Shown here piece after piece: positions 36,020 to 46,247 of a stretch of DNA of 64,000 nucleotides. Origin of the DNA: CAVZXS01 sp963779325 (GTDB taxonomy: Bacteria > Bacteroidota > Bacteroidia > Chitinophagales > Chitinophagaceae); the NCBI GenBank assembly GCA_963779325.1, contig CAVZXS010000032.1:62001-126000 (forward strand), in the 5' to 3' direction. The notes under the pieces are model-generated. The model was not told where the DNA came from and searched no databases. It saw only the letters and a program-made list of their open reading frames with translations. Within the stretch, counting starts at the first letter, position 1; each line of letters starts with the position of its first letter. Position numbers and translations under genes: made by a program.

Positions 36020-36961
36020 CTATTTCTTCAATCCCAGTTTTTGCAAAAGACCTTTCTTTTTGGTGTAATAGCATTTCAACTGCAGCATTTCAGGATGATT
36101 GTTTTTAAGCAATGCTGCATGATAAAGGCTGAATAATTCTTTGAGTACTGAATTATCATTCATAGAAATACGATCTTGATGCCGTGATATTAAATCGGGC
36201 GATTGCATGGAGTACCCGCTGAAATGAAAAAATAAAAGTGGTTGACCATTTACTAAAAATCGATCCCCTGTTTTTGTAAGATTTCTTTCATGCAAATTCC
36301 AATAGGCAGCATTACACCCCGGGTGTTTTAGTATTCCTGTATTTTTAAAAAATAGCGGTACTAAATTCAACCAGCTTTGATCACTTGCAAGGCCGAGTGC
36401 ACTGTCTTCATAACAATAGTCTACCAAAATTTCTTTCCACCAATTCAAGAATTTTTTTCCTGTATCATCATTGTTTACTGCAAAAAAACCTGCGTTGTAA
36501 ATTCCTGTTTTTAAAATTGCTGTTTCATGGGGCCGTTTTCCGTCATTCGGCAACGGCGACATAATATGCGGCGTTAGCAAAACTGAATACTGCGACAACT
36601 GTTCTTCAATAAATTCTAATGAATAAGTGACCAAAATATCTGTATCGAGATAGATGATTTGCTTTGCAGAAAATTTATTCATAAAATATAAAGCAAACCA
36701 CGGCTTCAATGCGCAACTCAGTTCCAGTAATGAATACCTGTTTTTCATTTCGTTAAAGGCCGGTACTTTAATTGTTTCGACTTCAGTTATTTCATGAGGC
36801 AAAAACGCGGCAGTTTCAAATCTTCCGTTTATCTTGTCCACCAAACCTATGCACAGAGTATAGCCCGGGTTGGTTGCCGTTATTGAGTCTCCAAGCGATT
36901 TTGCCTGTGCTAAATAAGCGGCTGTGCATGTAGTAAAAATTATTTTATTACTCATTATCAA
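36020..36961 (-). CDS. GT-A type glycosyltransferase (GT8-like)
   Basis: A 313-aa cytoplasmic glycosyltransferase. N-terminal IIFTTCTAAYLAQAKSLGDS and the metal-binding DxD in IIYLDTDILVTYS place it in the GT-A fold; YNAGFFAVNN and DQSWLNLVPLFF further support a GT8-like enzyme. Acceptor and sugar donor are unknown. The start overlaps the stop of the methyltransferase upstream (ATGA), and its end is only 3 bp from the convergent comM stop. Confidence 0.75.
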   Translation of the reverse strand: MIMSNKIIFTTCTAAYLAQAKSLGDSITATNPGYTLCIGLVDKINGRFETAAFLPHEITEVETIKVPAFNEMKNRYSLLELSCALKPWFALYFMNKFSAKQIIYLDTDILVTYSLEFIEEQLSQYSVLLTPHIMSPLPNDGKRPHETAILKTGIYNAGFFAVNNDDTGKKFLNWWKEILVDYCYEDSALGLASDQSWLNLVPLFFKNTGILKHPGCNAAYWNLHERNLTKTGDRFLVNGQPLLFFHFSGYSMQSPDLISRHQDRISMNDNSVLKELFSLYHAALLKNNHPEMLQLKCYYTKKKGLLQKLGLKK

Positions 36962-37725
36962 TTCTTTTGCGCCAGTACAATATTATTAAGATACCAATCT
37001 TTTCGTTTAGGTAAAAGCCAATGCTTAAAAGTAAACCAACTATTCATAATAAAATAAATTACCGGGGCAATTGATGTGCGAAAGAATTTGCTTTTTCCAA
37101 GTATCGGTATGGCCGGAATGAAATGTTGGCTAACATATACCATTTTCATTTGGTAAAGCGACATTGTAAAATCGCCGCTTTTATCCAGTGAGAGAACCGA
37201 AAACCCGTTTTTTTCAAGCAAATATTTTAATGCAAACTGTGTGTAGCGGGCATAGTCTGCGGGTACTTCATGTTCATTCCAAACAAAAGGGCAGGTAATT
37301 AAAATTTTGCTTCCCTTCTTCATTACTCTTTTTATTTCGGGAATCATTTCTTCCAAATTAAACAAATGCTCAAATACTTCGCTTGTAAAAACAGAATCGA
37401 AGTACTCATCTGCAAATGGAATTTTTTTCCCGTCGTAAAGCACTTCAATATTTTCGTCATTATGCGAATGCCCTTCTCCATCATAATCGAGACCGATATA
37501 TTCCGTTGCATTAGCAAAAAGTGATTGATACGGTTTGCTGCCACAACCAAAATCCAGCAATTTACCGTCTAATTGCAGAGCGTACTCTTTCACCTTCTTT
37601 AATAAAGCGCCGCGGATAAAATAAAACGGGTTGTTGAGTCCCGGTCTGAATGATTTTGGAATAACTGTAACCATATTGTAAAAATTATACCTGTCGGTAT
37701 GCTTATTGGGTTTATCTTGTTGCAA
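36958..37725 (-). CDS. SAM-dependent class I methyltransferase
   Basis: A 255-aa Rossmann methyltransferase. SAM loop LLDFGCGSKPYQSLF near residue 56, acidic loop YIGLDYDGEGH, and the post-I motif FDSVFTSEVFEHLFNLEEM fit the Methyltransf_11 family. Four-base overlap with the glycosyltransferase gene downstream shows translational coupling. The neighbouring TylF-type methyltransferase and glycosyltransferases suggest modification of a surface glycan, but the substrate is not visible. Confidence 0.8.
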   Translation of the reverse strand: MQQDKPNKHTDRYNFYNMVTVIPKSFRPGLNNPFYFIRGALLKKVKEYALQLDGKLLDFGCGSKPYQSLFANATEYIGLDYDGEGHSHNDENIEVLYDGKKIPFADEYFDSVFTSEVFEHLFNLEEMIPEIKRVMKKGSKILITCPFVWNEHEVPADYARYTQFALKYLLEKNGFSVLSLDKSGDFTMSLYQMKMVYVSQHFIPAIPILGKSKFFRTSIAPVIYFIMNSWFTFKHWLLPKRKDWYLNNIVLAQKN

Positions 37726-37739
37726 ACATATTAAACTAC

Positions 37740-38465
37740 ATGGGTATCTTCAAATTCAATAAAAAGAACAAATTGGCGCTTTTGCCGGCAGATTTTGAAT
37801 TAGTACATAAAAATATTTTTGAAAAAGTAGGCCCTTTTACGATGACTTCATCGGAAAGAGTGTATGGATTGGTTGAAGCGGTAAAATATATTGCTGATAA
37901 TAAAATTGAAGGAGATATTGTTGAGTGCGGTGTTTGGAAAGGCGGCAGTATGCTGGCAATAGCAAAAGTTTTGACTATGCATAATGATATAAACCGACGA
38001 TTGTTTATGTATGATACGTTTGAAGGAATGAGCGAACCGACGGCAGAAGATAAAAGCACAGCTGATGAAAGCGCTGCAAAAATGTTGAAAAAAGAAGATC
38101 GGGAAAAAAATTCAGGCGGGGTTTGGGCATATTCATCATTAGACGAAGTGAAAGCAACTATGCAGCTAAGCGAGTATAAAACTTCCTTGATACATTATAT
38201 AAAAGGAAAAGTAGAAGATACTATTCCTTCCACAATGCCTTTGAAAATAGCGCTGCTTCGGTTGGATACGGACTGGTATGAAAGCACCCGGCATGAACTT
38301 ATTCATCTTTTTCCACTACTGGTTACGGGCGGCGTACTTATTATTGATGATTATGGTTTCTGGAAAGGCGCTCGTAAAGCCGTGGATGAATATTTTGCAG
38401 AAAATAAAATACAAATATTACTAAATAGGATGGATGAGACTGGACGAATGGCAATTAAGCAATAG
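37740..38465 (+). CDS. TylF/MycF-family O-methyltransferase
   Basis: A 241-aa protein of the macrocin-O-methyltransferase family. Seen: IVECGVWKGGSMLAIAK (SAM site), RLFMYDTFEGMSEPT, LLRLDTDWYESTRHEL and GGVLIIDDYGFWKGARKAV, the latter two holding conserved metal-binding Asp residues. TylF relatives methylate sugar hydroxyls; a role in capping a polysaccharide is plausible here. Divergent from the methyltransferase on the minus strand, with a 14-bp gap. Confidence 0.88.
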   Translation: MGIFKFNKKNKLALLPADFELVHKNIFEKVGPFTMTSSERVYGLVEAVKYIADNKIEGDIVECGVWKGGSMLAIAKVLTMHNDINRRLFMYDTFEGMSEPTAEDKSTADESAAKMLKKEDREKNSGGVWAYSSLDEVKATMQLSEYKTSLIHYIKGKVEDTIPSTMPLKIALLRLDTDWYESTRHELIHLFPLLVTGGVLIIDDYGFWKGARKAVDEYFAENKIQILLNRMDETGRMAIKQ

Positions 38466-38475
38466 CTGATATTGT

Positions 38476-39535
38476 TTAGTAAATAAACTTTCTGTACACC
38501 TCCAAATATTCTTTGGCGTTTTTATTCCAGTCAAATAAGGCGGCCTGTTTTTTAACAGCTGTCACCCTGTTATCATTGGAGCAGAAGTCATTCATTCCTT
38601 TTTCAAAAACACATTGCATACTTTCGGGACTGAAATCATTGAAATAATAAGCCGCATCGCCGCCAACTTCGGGCAGGCTGGTATGTGTTGATAAAAAAAC
38701 GGGTTTACCAAAATACATAGCTTCAATAACAGGCAATCCAAAACCCTCGCCGACACTGGGAAAAACAAAGGCCTTACAATTTTTGAAATACCAATGCTTC
38801 TCATTCTCTGAAACGGTGCCTATGAGTCTAACTCTTTTTTCTACATTATGACGACGGGCCTCATCCATTACTTTTTTTGCATACAACGTATCATTTATTC
38901 CTGCAATAATCAGTTCATGATCATTGCCCCTAAGCAAGGGTGGCAGCACATGAAAGTTTTTCCTTGAATGCAATTGTCCTATGCTGAACAGGAATGGTTT
39001 GTTCGGCGGATGTCCCGGTTCGTTTATATTTTGGTATATCGGGAATATTACAACCATTGTGAATAATAGAGAAAGGTTTATTATCTAATTTGAGATGTTG
39101 CTTGGATTGTTCGTATGCAAACTGCGAAATAAATGTCAGGTAATCGGCCCGGTTGACGCGTTGCTGAATTAATTGCAAGTAATTTTTCCGGCTGCCCGCT
39201 TTGTATTCTTCTTCATGCAGAAAATTAAGATCATGAATGGTGAAAATATTTTTAGTTTTTTTGTTGAATGGCCTGTACCATGATATGGCGGTGGTAATAT
39301 GCCAGATGTCAAACTTCCCTGTGCCGAATTGGTAATACTTGTCACGGCTTCGCTGGGGCACATAAAATACTTTTTTACCAAAAAGCCCAAACTGCGTTTT
39401 AGGTAAATAAAAATGCAGTTCCATGTCATCAGGCGGCGAAGAAACTAAATGCCTTCCCAATTGATAACTGAAATGATAAAGGCCGTTAAATTTATTGCCG
39501 CCAAGACGGTGCAGATCAATCAGAACTTTTCTCAT
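38476..39535 (-). CDS. Glycosyltransferase family 1 (GT4-like), single-base frameshift
   Basis: GT-B fold glycosyltransferase. N-terminal part (MRKVLIDLHRLGG to IHNGCNIPDIPKY) and C-terminal part (EPGHPPNKPFLFSIGQLHSR to LEVYRKFIY) lie in different frames; removing one A from the run at 39023-39025 rejoins them through KYNEPGHPP into about 353 aa. Donor-binding hallmarks: FVFPSVGEGFGLPVIEAM and SLPEVGGDAAYYF. The start is the ATG ending at 39535. Part of the surface-glycan block. Confidence 0.8.
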
Positions 39536-39680
39536 ATTAAAACAAAAATAACACGCTTCGGACATATTAAACTGACAAAAAGGCCATAAATTCAGAGTGG
39601 CAGCTATTTTGAGATAATTGACCGCTGCTTATGCCGCATTTCTTATTTTTACAAACTTTTAATTTTTAAATACATCTGCA

Positions 39681-41498
39681 TTGAAAATACTTTTTAAATA
39701 CCTGCAACCCTTTAAAGGACTGGTAGCTTTGATTTTGCTGCTTGCTACAATCAATATCGGGTTCTCTTTATGCGATCCTATCATTTTCGGTAAGCTGATT
39801 AATTTGGCCAACTATCATCAGAATAATAATGAGCTCGGCGAGCCTGATTATTTTTTCGGCAAATTGGTTTGGATAAATAAGCAAAATAAAAGCGAGACCT
39901 TATATGGTATTATTTGGTTGCTTATCGCTTCCATTTCCGTAGCAATGATAAGCCGGATTGCTAAAAATTTCCAGGATTATTTTTTACAGGTCGTTATACA
40001 AAAGTTCGGGGCAAGAGTATTTACCGATGGTTTGCAACATGCCATGAAGCTGCCCTACCAGCAGTTTGAAGACCAACGCAGCGGTGAAACATTGTCTGTG
40101 CTTACCAAAGTAAGAGCCGATGTAGAAAAATTTATGATCAGCTTCATCAATATCCTTTTTGGCGTAATTGTAGGTATTGTATTTGTATTTGTGTATGCCG
40201 CTCTTTTTATTCATTGGAGTATCCCTGTTGCATATCTGGTAGGTATTTTTGTATTAACAATAATAACCAACCTGCTCAGTAAAAAAATTAAAATAATTCA
40301 AAAAAATATTGTAAGTCAAACTACGGCGTTGGCGGGTTCCACAACGGAGTCGTTACGTAATATTGAGTTGGTAAAAAGCTTAGGACTAACCCAACAGGAA
40401 GTAAGCAGGCTCAATAAAAATACATATAAGATACTCGGACTGGAATTGACAAAAGTAAAGCGTATACGCAGTATCAGTTTTATACAGGGTACTTTGGTGA
40501 ATACACTACGGCAGGTAATATTATTTATTTTAATGTGGCTTATTTTTCATAACCAAATGGATGGCGGTCAGTTGGTGACTATGCAAATATTTTCGTTTTT
40601 TGTATTTGGCCCGTTACAGGAGATAGGAAACATATTACTTTCTTATCGCGAGGCGGAAGCATCGCTGAATAATTTTCATAACCTGATGGAAAAGGCTCCC
40701 GAATCGGAACCCGCCAATCCTAAATCTTTGGGTAATATTGAAACGCTTTCTTTCAGTAAAGTATCTTTTCAGCATCAAACCGCATCGCACAAAGCAATTG
40801 ATAAAATAAGTTTTGATGTAAAAGTCGGAGAAACCATCGCTTTTGTGGGCCCCAGCGGCAGCGGTAAATCCACCCTGATGAAATTGCTGGTGGGCTTATA
40901 TCGTCCGCAGGAGGGTAATATTTTTTATAATAAATTAGATGAAACCGAAATACATTTTGATGACTTGCGAAATCAAATTGGTTTTGTAACCCAAGATACC
41001 AATCTCTTCAGCGGCACTATAAAAGAGAACCTGCAGTTTGTAAATCCCGCTGCTACCGAAGCGGATTTAAATGATGTACTGGATAAAGCAAGCTGTACTA
41101 ATTTACTGGAACGTGCCGAAAAAGGATTGGACACTATGATAGGAGAGGGCGGATTAAAATTAAGCGGGGGCGAAAAACAACGATTGTCCATTGCCCGGGC
41201 ATTGCTGCGCAAACCGCATTTATTAATTTTTGATGAAGCTACTTCGGCATTAGATTCATTAACCGAAGAAGAGATTACCAATACCATAAAAGATATTTCA
41301 TCGGCCAAAGAACAAATAACCATTTTAATTGCGCATCGCCTCAGTACCATTATGCACGCCGACAGAATTTACGTACTGGAAAAAGGTGAAGTAGTGGAAA
41401 CCGGCAGCCATGAAAGTTTATTGGCGGAAAAAGGTTTGTACTATGCCATGTGGCGTCAGCAAATTGGCGAACGTAAAACAAAAGTATTGACAGCATAA
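39681..41498 (+). CDS. ABC transporter, fused permease and ATPase
   Basis: A 605-aa half-transporter of the MsbA/ABCB exporter type. Residues 1-330 contain about six hydrophobic helices; the ATPase has Walker A VGPSGSGKSTLMK, signature LKLSGGEKQRLSIARALL, Walker B LLIFDEATSALDS and switch ILIAHRLSTI. Start is TTG at 39681. An A/T-rich TTATTTTTACA segment about 30 bp upstream resembles the local promoter style. The substrate cannot be told; the adjoining glycan genes suggest lipid or glycan export. Confidence 0.9.
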   Translation: MKILFKYLQPFKGLVALILLLATINIGFSLCDPIIFGKLINLANYHQNNNELGEPDYFFGKLVWINKQNKSETLYGIIWLLIASISVAMISRIAKNFQDYFLQVVIQKFGARVFTDGLQHAMKLPYQQFEDQRSGETLSVLTKVRADVEKFMISFINILFGVIVGIVFVFVYAALFIHWSIPVAYLVGIFVLTIITNLLSKKIKIIQKNIVSQTTALAGSTTESLRNIELVKSLGLTQQEVSRLNKNTYKILGLELTKVKRIRSISFIQGTLVNTLRQVILFILMWLIFHNQMDGGQLVTMQIFSFFVFGPLQEIGNILLSYREAEASLNNFHNLMEKAPESEPANPKSLGNIETLSFSKVSFQHQTASHKAIDKISFDVKVGETIAFVGPSGSGKSTLMKLLVGLYRPQEGNIFYNKLDETEIHFDDLRNQIGFVTQDTNLFSGTIKENLQFVNPAATEADLNDVLDKASCTNLLERAEKGLDTMIGEGGLKLSGGEKQRLSIARALLRKPHLLIFDEATSALDSLTEEEITNTIKDISSAKEQITILIAHRLSTIMHADRIYVLEKGEVVETGSHESLLAEKGLYYAMWRQQIGERKTKVLTA

Positions 41499-41541
41499 TA
41501 TTTTTTTCAATCCTTATCTACTGACTTTCAATTTTATCATC

Positions 41542-41853
41542 ATGGGACTTTTGTCTTTCTTAGGTTTCGGTAATACTAAAATAAAAGATGCTTTAAAAGC
41601 AGGCGCCGTTATTATAGATGTGCGTACGGCGCATGAATATGATCAGGGTCGTATTTCGCAATCTGTAAATATCCCGGTGGATAAAATAGCGGCAAATTTT
41701 GAAAGAATAAAAGCGATGAAAAAACCCGTAGTGCTTTGTTGCGCATCCGGTATGCGAAGCGGTATGGCAGCCGGTACATTACGGAACAAAGGATTAAAAG
41801 ATGTATACAATGGCGGTAGTTGGCAGCGTGTTTTGCGACTGCTTAACAACTGA
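41542..41853 (+). CDS. Rhodanese-like domain protein
   Basis: A single-domain 103-aa rhodanese. The catalytic loop is VVLCCASGMRSGMAAG, with the active-site Cys in CCASGMRS, and the N-terminal VIIDVRTAHEYDQGRISQSVNIPV is the CH2 motif A of the family. Predicted to carry persulfide sulfur in the cytoplasm. It follows the ABC gene by 43 nt on the same strand and may be co-transcribed; no functional link is obvious. Confidence 0.9.
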   Translation: MGLLSFLGFGNTKIKDALKAGAVIIDVRTAHEYDQGRISQSVNIPVDKIAANFERIKAMKKPVVLCCASGMRSGMAAGTLRNKGLKDVYNGGSWQRVLRLLNN

Positions 41854-41900
41854 GATGGGTTTCTTAAAACTTAAATTGTTTCAGAGGATTTTCCGAAGTA

Positions 41901-42371
41901 TTATAAATCCACTTTTACTTTTACGGATTTGGTGGTTACATTAAAGCCATGATCTTCCCATTCGGCCGTTACGGTATAATTGCCGGTAGTGCTTACTGAT
42001 GTTTGATGAGTAAGACTAAAATCGTATAAAGGCAGGCCGTGTAATTCGTATTCCTGTTCTTTTACAATAGTCCCGTTGGCATCATTTACAATTTTTAATT
42101 TACCGCGGTAAATACTCGTGTCGGTTACTTTGCCTGCAATTTCAATTACATCGCCGTTTTTAAAAACTTGATTGGGTGTTGGTTTCGCAATAGTAACTAC
42201 CGGGAAAACAGTATCCTTGAAGTTAATAACATGCGGGTCGTCCGGTTTAGCTGTGCCTGATCCGGCTTTTGTACAGGAAAAAATAGCAGTAGCAAAAAGA
42301 ACAAATAATAATATCGGTGTTTGTAATTTCACAAAAAAACTTTTTTTATTCTTATCGTGTAATTTAATCAT
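41901..42371 (-). CDS. DUF4625 domain lipoprotein
   Basis: A 156-aa surface protein. N-terminal hydrophobic segment ILLFVLFATAIFSC ends in a lipobox Cys. The rest, KPTPNQVFKNGDVIEIAGKV and ELHGLPLYDFSLTHQT, is an Ig-like beta-sandwich of the DUF4625 type. It is downstream of the TonB-dependent receptor gene by 86 bp on the same strand, so it may be the accessory surface lipoprotein of that receptor; the ligand is unknown. Confidence 0.7.
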   Translation of the reverse strand: MIKLHDKNKKSFFVKLQTPILLFVLFATAIFSCTKAGSGTAKPDDPHVINFKDTVFPVVTIAKPTPNQVFKNGDVIEIAGKVTDTSIYRGKLKIVNDANGTIVKEQEYELHGLPLYDFSLTHQTSVSTTGNYTVTAEWEDHGFNVTTKSVKVKVDL

Positions 42372-42457
42372 AAGGTTGGCTGTTACCGAATTCTTTTTAC
42401 TGCAAAAGAAAGCCCCGTCATTCGAACAGGGCTGCCTGTTTTAACCACACACAACTG

Positions 42458-44905
42458 CTATTGCTGAAAATAAAAACTAAAGGGTATATTGAGTTTAATG
42501 GAAAAATTTCTGCCGGCATTAAATACACCGCTTCTGCCGGTTACCAAATTATCGGCTGTATATTTTAGCCTGCTCAAATGACTTTGATAAGCTGCATCGG
42601 TAAGATTGAGTGCGCCAAAGTGTATACTCAGGATTGTTTTGTTTTTTGAAGTAATGTCTGCTCCTATTCCGGCGTTAAATAAAGTGTAGCCGTTTGTTTT
42701 AGTTTCTGTATCGTAGGCAATAAAAGGTTTGTTCTGATCAAAGTTTTTATCCATCTCCAGTTTGATGTATACATTTCGCAGGGATTTACCGGCTTTTAAA
42801 AAATTAGCTCTTATATCACTCACCCAGCGGGGAGCCGGAATTAGCGGCAAATTATTTGTGCCGTCTACGGCATCATTAAATCTTCCCCGTACAAAAGAAA
42901 AACTATTTTCGAAATGCAGCCAATCCAGCGGATGGGGGTGAATATCAAAAACGGCTTCCACTCCCGTTAGTCTTGCATTGTTTTGATCAAAACGAAATGT
43001 AGTTATATCGTCGCCGTTTACATTCAGTATAGAGTCGCCTCCAAAAAAAGATGCTAATTTACGATAGTAAACAAAATTATTAATGTTGTTGGCAAATGAA
43101 TTGAAAGCAAAACTGAAATGTTCATAGTTTAATTCAATACCTGCATCTAATTGCAGGCTGCTTTCCGATTTTAAATTTTGCTCGCCGTACTCATACCGGT
43201 TGGTTCCTTCATGCGTACCGTTGCTTGCCAGCTCGGCCATATTGGGTGCCCTGAAACCGCGAGCTGCATTTGCTTTAAGGGTAATGAATTTATTGGCTTC
43301 ATAACTTGCGCCTATGCTTCCGCTGAAGTTGGAAAATGATTTTGTGAACGCAGGAAATTTTACCGATGGGCCATCCATTAATTGTTTTGAATTGATTTGC
43401 CTGTTATCGAAACGACCGCCGCCGCTTAGCGTAAGTTTTTCTACGGAGCGTTGCGTATACACAAAACCGCCTATATCAAATAAATTATAATCGGGAATAA
43501 TAGCTTCTTCCCCTTTGTTTTTATTGGTTTGATAAATACCGTTAACGCCAAATGTGGTTCTCCAATCTTTTATTTCCGGCAATTGCCATTGAATATTGTA
43601 GCTCATCGTTTTCAAATCAAAGGATAATTCTTTTTCACCGGCATCTTCGGGGTTACCAAATTCGTTGCGTATGTTATTCTGAAAACCGATAGTCACTTTC
43701 AATTTGCTGCGGTTAATGGCAAAGCTGTTATCGCTTGCAATTTTCCTGTGCAGTACTTGTTGCTTCGGAATAAATAAATCATTCGACTTTAAATCATTAT
43801 CCGCAGCCGTTCTTTCCAATGGTGTGCCGGCAAATAAAATAAACTTACCGGTGGCGTCTTCCCTGTCACCTTCTATCAAACCTACGTTTTGTTTAAAACT
43901 GCTGAAAATTAAATGACTGTAGCCCCAGCTTTTATTTATACCTGCATAGCCGCCAAAATTTTTCTCGTCAAAACCTGAATTCAATACACGACCGTCATAC
44001 TTATTCGTATAACTGCCCGCATTTTTGTAAGTACCGTACAGGTTCCAGTTGATGCCTTTTTTATTGGAGCCAATATTACCATTGAAACCTGCAAGTTTAT
44101 TGTTGGTTTGATATTCAGCTAAAAAATTTGCTTTTGTTGTTCCTTCAGCCACCGGTACATTGGTAATTAAATTTATCACTCCCGCCAATGCATCGCTGCC
44201 GTACATAAGCGATGCGGCGCCTTTTAATATTTCTGCTTTGCTTACACTCAATTCATCTATTTCAATTCCATGTTCATCGCCCCATTGTTGTCCTTCCTGC
44301 CGTACTCCGTCGTTTATTACTACCACCCGGTTGTAACCCAACCCTCTTATGATTGGTTTTGATATACCGGCGCCGGTAGTTAATTGTGATATGCCGGGCT
44401 TTCGCGAAAGTGCGTCAATGATATTTGCGGACGGAGTTTGCAATAATTCAATCCGGCGAACAATACTAACCGGTACCGGAGTTTTTCGTATGCTGGTAGC
44501 AGAGGAAACACCTGTAACGGTAACACCCCGGTTTTCTGTAACGGCCGGTTGCAGCGTAAAATTCTTCTCTGTATCTGCTTCTAAATCTATGTGTTCTACT
44601 ATAGTATTATACCCGATAAATGATACTTCAACTAAATGATGACCTGAGGGAACATTGGTCAACTTAAATTTACCTTCAGCATCAGCAATAGCGCCAATCT
44701 TAGCATCGCTTAAATAAACGGATGCTCCCGACAATGGTACTTGTGTTCCTGCATCAGTAACTGTTCCAAAAAAAATAACTTTTACCGCTACAGCTCTTTT
44801 CAACTTTACAGTATGGATTTCTTCACGCGAACCTGCATTATTTACTTGAGCATGCAAGCAAAAATTTGCCGGGATAATAGCAACACTTAAAAGCAATCTT
44901 TTCAT
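42458..44905 (-). CDS. TonB-dependent outer-membrane receptor with carboxypeptidase-like N-terminal domain
   Basis: A 815-aa outer-membrane transporter. Signal peptide, then a carboxypeptidase-D regulatory-like domain (FFGTVTDAGTQVPLSGASVY to about residue 130), the plug domain (ALSRKPGISQLTTGAGISKP, IRGLGYNRVVVINDGVRQEG, EILKGAASLMYGSDALAGVI), and a 22-strand type barrel to the C terminus. Substrate not visible; siderophore, metal or oligosaccharide uptake are all possible. No SusD partner follows, only the DUF4625 lipoprotein. Confidence 0.92.
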   Translation of the reverse strand: MKRLLLSVAIIPANFCLHAQVNNAGSREEIHTVKLKRAVAVKVIFFGTVTDAGTQVPLSGASVYLSDAKIGAIADAEGKFKLTNVPSGHHLVEVSFIGYNTIVEHIDLEADTEKNFTLQPAVTENRGVTVTGVSSATSIRKTPVPVSIVRRIELLQTPSANIIDALSRKPGISQLTTGAGISKPIIRGLGYNRVVVINDGVRQEGQQWGDEHGIEIDELSVSKAEILKGAASLMYGSDALAGVINLITNVPVAEGTTKANFLAEYQTNNKLAGFNGNIGSNKKGINWNLYGTYKNAGSYTNKYDGRVLNSGFDEKNFGGYAGINKSWGYSHLIFSSFKQNVGLIEGDREDATGKFILFAGTPLERTAADNDLKSNDLFIPKQQVLHRKIASDNSFAINRSKLKVTIGFQNNIRNEFGNPEDAGEKELSFDLKTMSYNIQWQLPEIKDWRTTFGVNGIYQTNKNKGEEAIIPDYNLFDIGGFVYTQRSVEKLTLSGGGRFDNRQINSKQLMDGPSVKFPAFTKSFSNFSGSIGASYEANKFITLKANAARGFRAPNMAELASNGTHEGTNRYEYGEQNLKSESSLQLDAGIELNYEHFSFAFNSFANNINNFVYYRKLASFFGGDSILNVNGDDITTFRFDQNNARLTGVEAVFDIHPHPLDWLHFENSFSFVRGRFNDAVDGTNNLPLIPAPRWVSDIRANFLKAGKSLRNVYIKLEMDKNFDQNKPFIAYDTETKTNGYTLFNAGIGADITSKNKTILSIHFGALNLTDAAYQSHLSRLKYTADNLVTGRSGVFNAGRNFSIKLNIPFSFYFQQ

Positions 44906-45140
44906 ATTCGTTATTTGAAACTAAGTTGCAAATATAAAATCCATTATTTTACTTTCAAAAAAAATGATTGCAACAAAAAATGCAACATTTTAAGTGTGGC
45001 TTTCAATGCTTGTCGAATAAATTATTTTCACTATTCCTTCCGGCTAATCATTAAATTAGCAGTATGCAAAACATGAACTACCGCAAATTTTCTTTTTTTA
45101 TAATTGTTTTGGGTACTATCACAGCCGAACGAATATCAGA

Positions 45141-45833
45141 CTAAAGTAATCCCTCATCAGCAAAACTGTAATAACCCGCTTCGCTTACTATTATGTGATC
45201 CATCACCGTTATATCGAGGAATTTTGCAGCCTCCTTTATTTTTTGAGTAAGTTCCTCGTCAGCGCGGCTTGGTTTCAGGCTGCCGCTTGGGTGATTATGG
45301 CAAAGAATAATATTAACCGCATTTTCCGCCAATGCCTTTTTTAAAATAATCCTCGGATCGGCTACGGTGCCGGTGATACCGCCTTCACTTATTATTTCAA
45401 AATGATTTACTTTATTGGCTTGGTTAAGAAATAATACTGCGAATACCTCGTGTTGGTAATCTTTTAATATGGTTTGCAGGTAACGGGCTATATCTCCGCT
45501 TTGTCTCAACACTGCTTTGTTTAATACTGCGGCGCCTTGTCTTCTGCGGCCCAGTTCCAGCGCCGCCGCTATGGTAATGGCTTTGGCTTCTCCAATACCT
45601 TTTATTTTCATCAAGTCCTTCAAACTCAATTTGCCAAGCTCCACCAAGTTATCCTTACCCAGTTTCAGCACATCTTTGGCCAGCTCCACAGCGCTTTTTT
45701 CCTTGGATCCGTTATTGATCAGTATAGCCAATAGCTCCGAATCGCTTAGTGTCTCGGCTCCTTTGGTTAGTAGTTTTTCGCGGGGTCTGTCGTCTTTTGC
45801 CCAGTGCTTAATTGAGTATTTGTGCGTTTGCAT
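45141..45833 (-). CDS. radC: RadC family JAMM/MPN+ protein
   Basis: A 230-aa protein with an N-terminal UVR/HhH-like part (PREKLLTKGAETLSDSELLA, LMKIKGIGEAKAITIAAALE) and the JAMM metal site HNHPSGSLKPSRADEELT, which contains the HxH...S..D ligands. Historically called DNA repair protein RadC, though its activity is uncertain. Often duplicated in mobile elements; here it is a single gene next to an isolated small ORF. Confidence 0.9.
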   Translation of the reverse strand: MQTHKYSIKHWAKDDRPREKLLTKGAETLSDSELLAILINNGSKEKSAVELAKDVLKLGKDNLVELGKLSLKDLMKIKGIGEAKAITIAAALELGRRRQGAAVLNKAVLRQSGDIARYLQTILKDYQHEVFAVLFLNQANKVNHFEIISEGGITGTVADPRIILKKALAENAVNIILCHNHPSGSLKPSRADEELTQKIKEAAKFLDITVMDHIIVSEAGYYSFADEGLL

Positions 45834-45850
45834 ATATCAAGTATACTTAA

Positions 45851-45858
45851 TATTTTTG
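45851..45858 (+). promoter_or_regulatory. Candidate -7 promoter box TATTTTTG
   Basis: Exact match to TAnnTTTG about 95 bp upstream of the small ORF at 45954. No clear -33 box, and not experimentally supported. Confidence 0.35.
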
Positions 45859-45953
45859 TATCTCACAGATGAATTATTAATTCACTGTGACATAAATGCC
45901 TCAAAAGTATTTATGAGAGTTAAACCCTTTGAAAACATTTAAAACTAAAATCC

Positions 45954-46163
45954 ATGTCAAAAAAAACCATCTCTGCGTCAGGTGCCTTGCATCCCATTCT
46001 TTTTTTCTCAATCGTTTATGTTGTTGTTCTGTTTCTTTCTGTTATTATCTGTTCATCTCTTTTTTATAGTTGTAATTCAAGCAAGGCTTCATTTACAGAG
46101 GTAAAGCAGGAGCAGCCGGTTGAACAGCCTACTTATGTTTCAAGTGTAGCGTCCGTACGCTAA
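45954..46163 (+). CDS. Small single-span membrane protein, unknown
   Basis: A 69-aa peptide with one hydrophobic helix (HPILFFSIVYVVVLFLSVII, residues 13-32) and a short polar C-terminal tail. No recognisable family. It starts at ATG 45954, has a TAnnTTTG box about 95 bp upstream, and lies between radC and prs on the plus strand. It could be a genuine small membrane protein or chance; codon composition is compatible with coding. Confidence 0.45.
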   Translation: MSKKTISASGALHPILFFSIVYVVVLFLSVIICSSLFYSCNSSKASFTEVKQEQPVEQPTYVSSVASVR

Positions 46164-46181
46164 CTCGTAATACTAACCCAT

Positions 46182-46189
46182 TATTTTTG
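46182..46189 (+). promoter_or_regulatory. Candidate -7 promoter box of prs
   Basis: TATTTTTG matches the Bacteroidota -7 consensus TAnnTTTG and lies 58 bp before the prs start codon, giving a short leader. No strong -33 element seen. Confidence 0.45.
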
Positions 46190-46247
46190 CACAGCCTCTA
46201 AATGAATGGCGGTGAAGTAATATCTTCGCCGCACATTTTTTTAAGCC

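Noticed and set aside
45064..45144. 26-codon plus-strand peptide before radC
   Set aside because: Very short, hydrophobic by chance, no ribosome or promoter signal.
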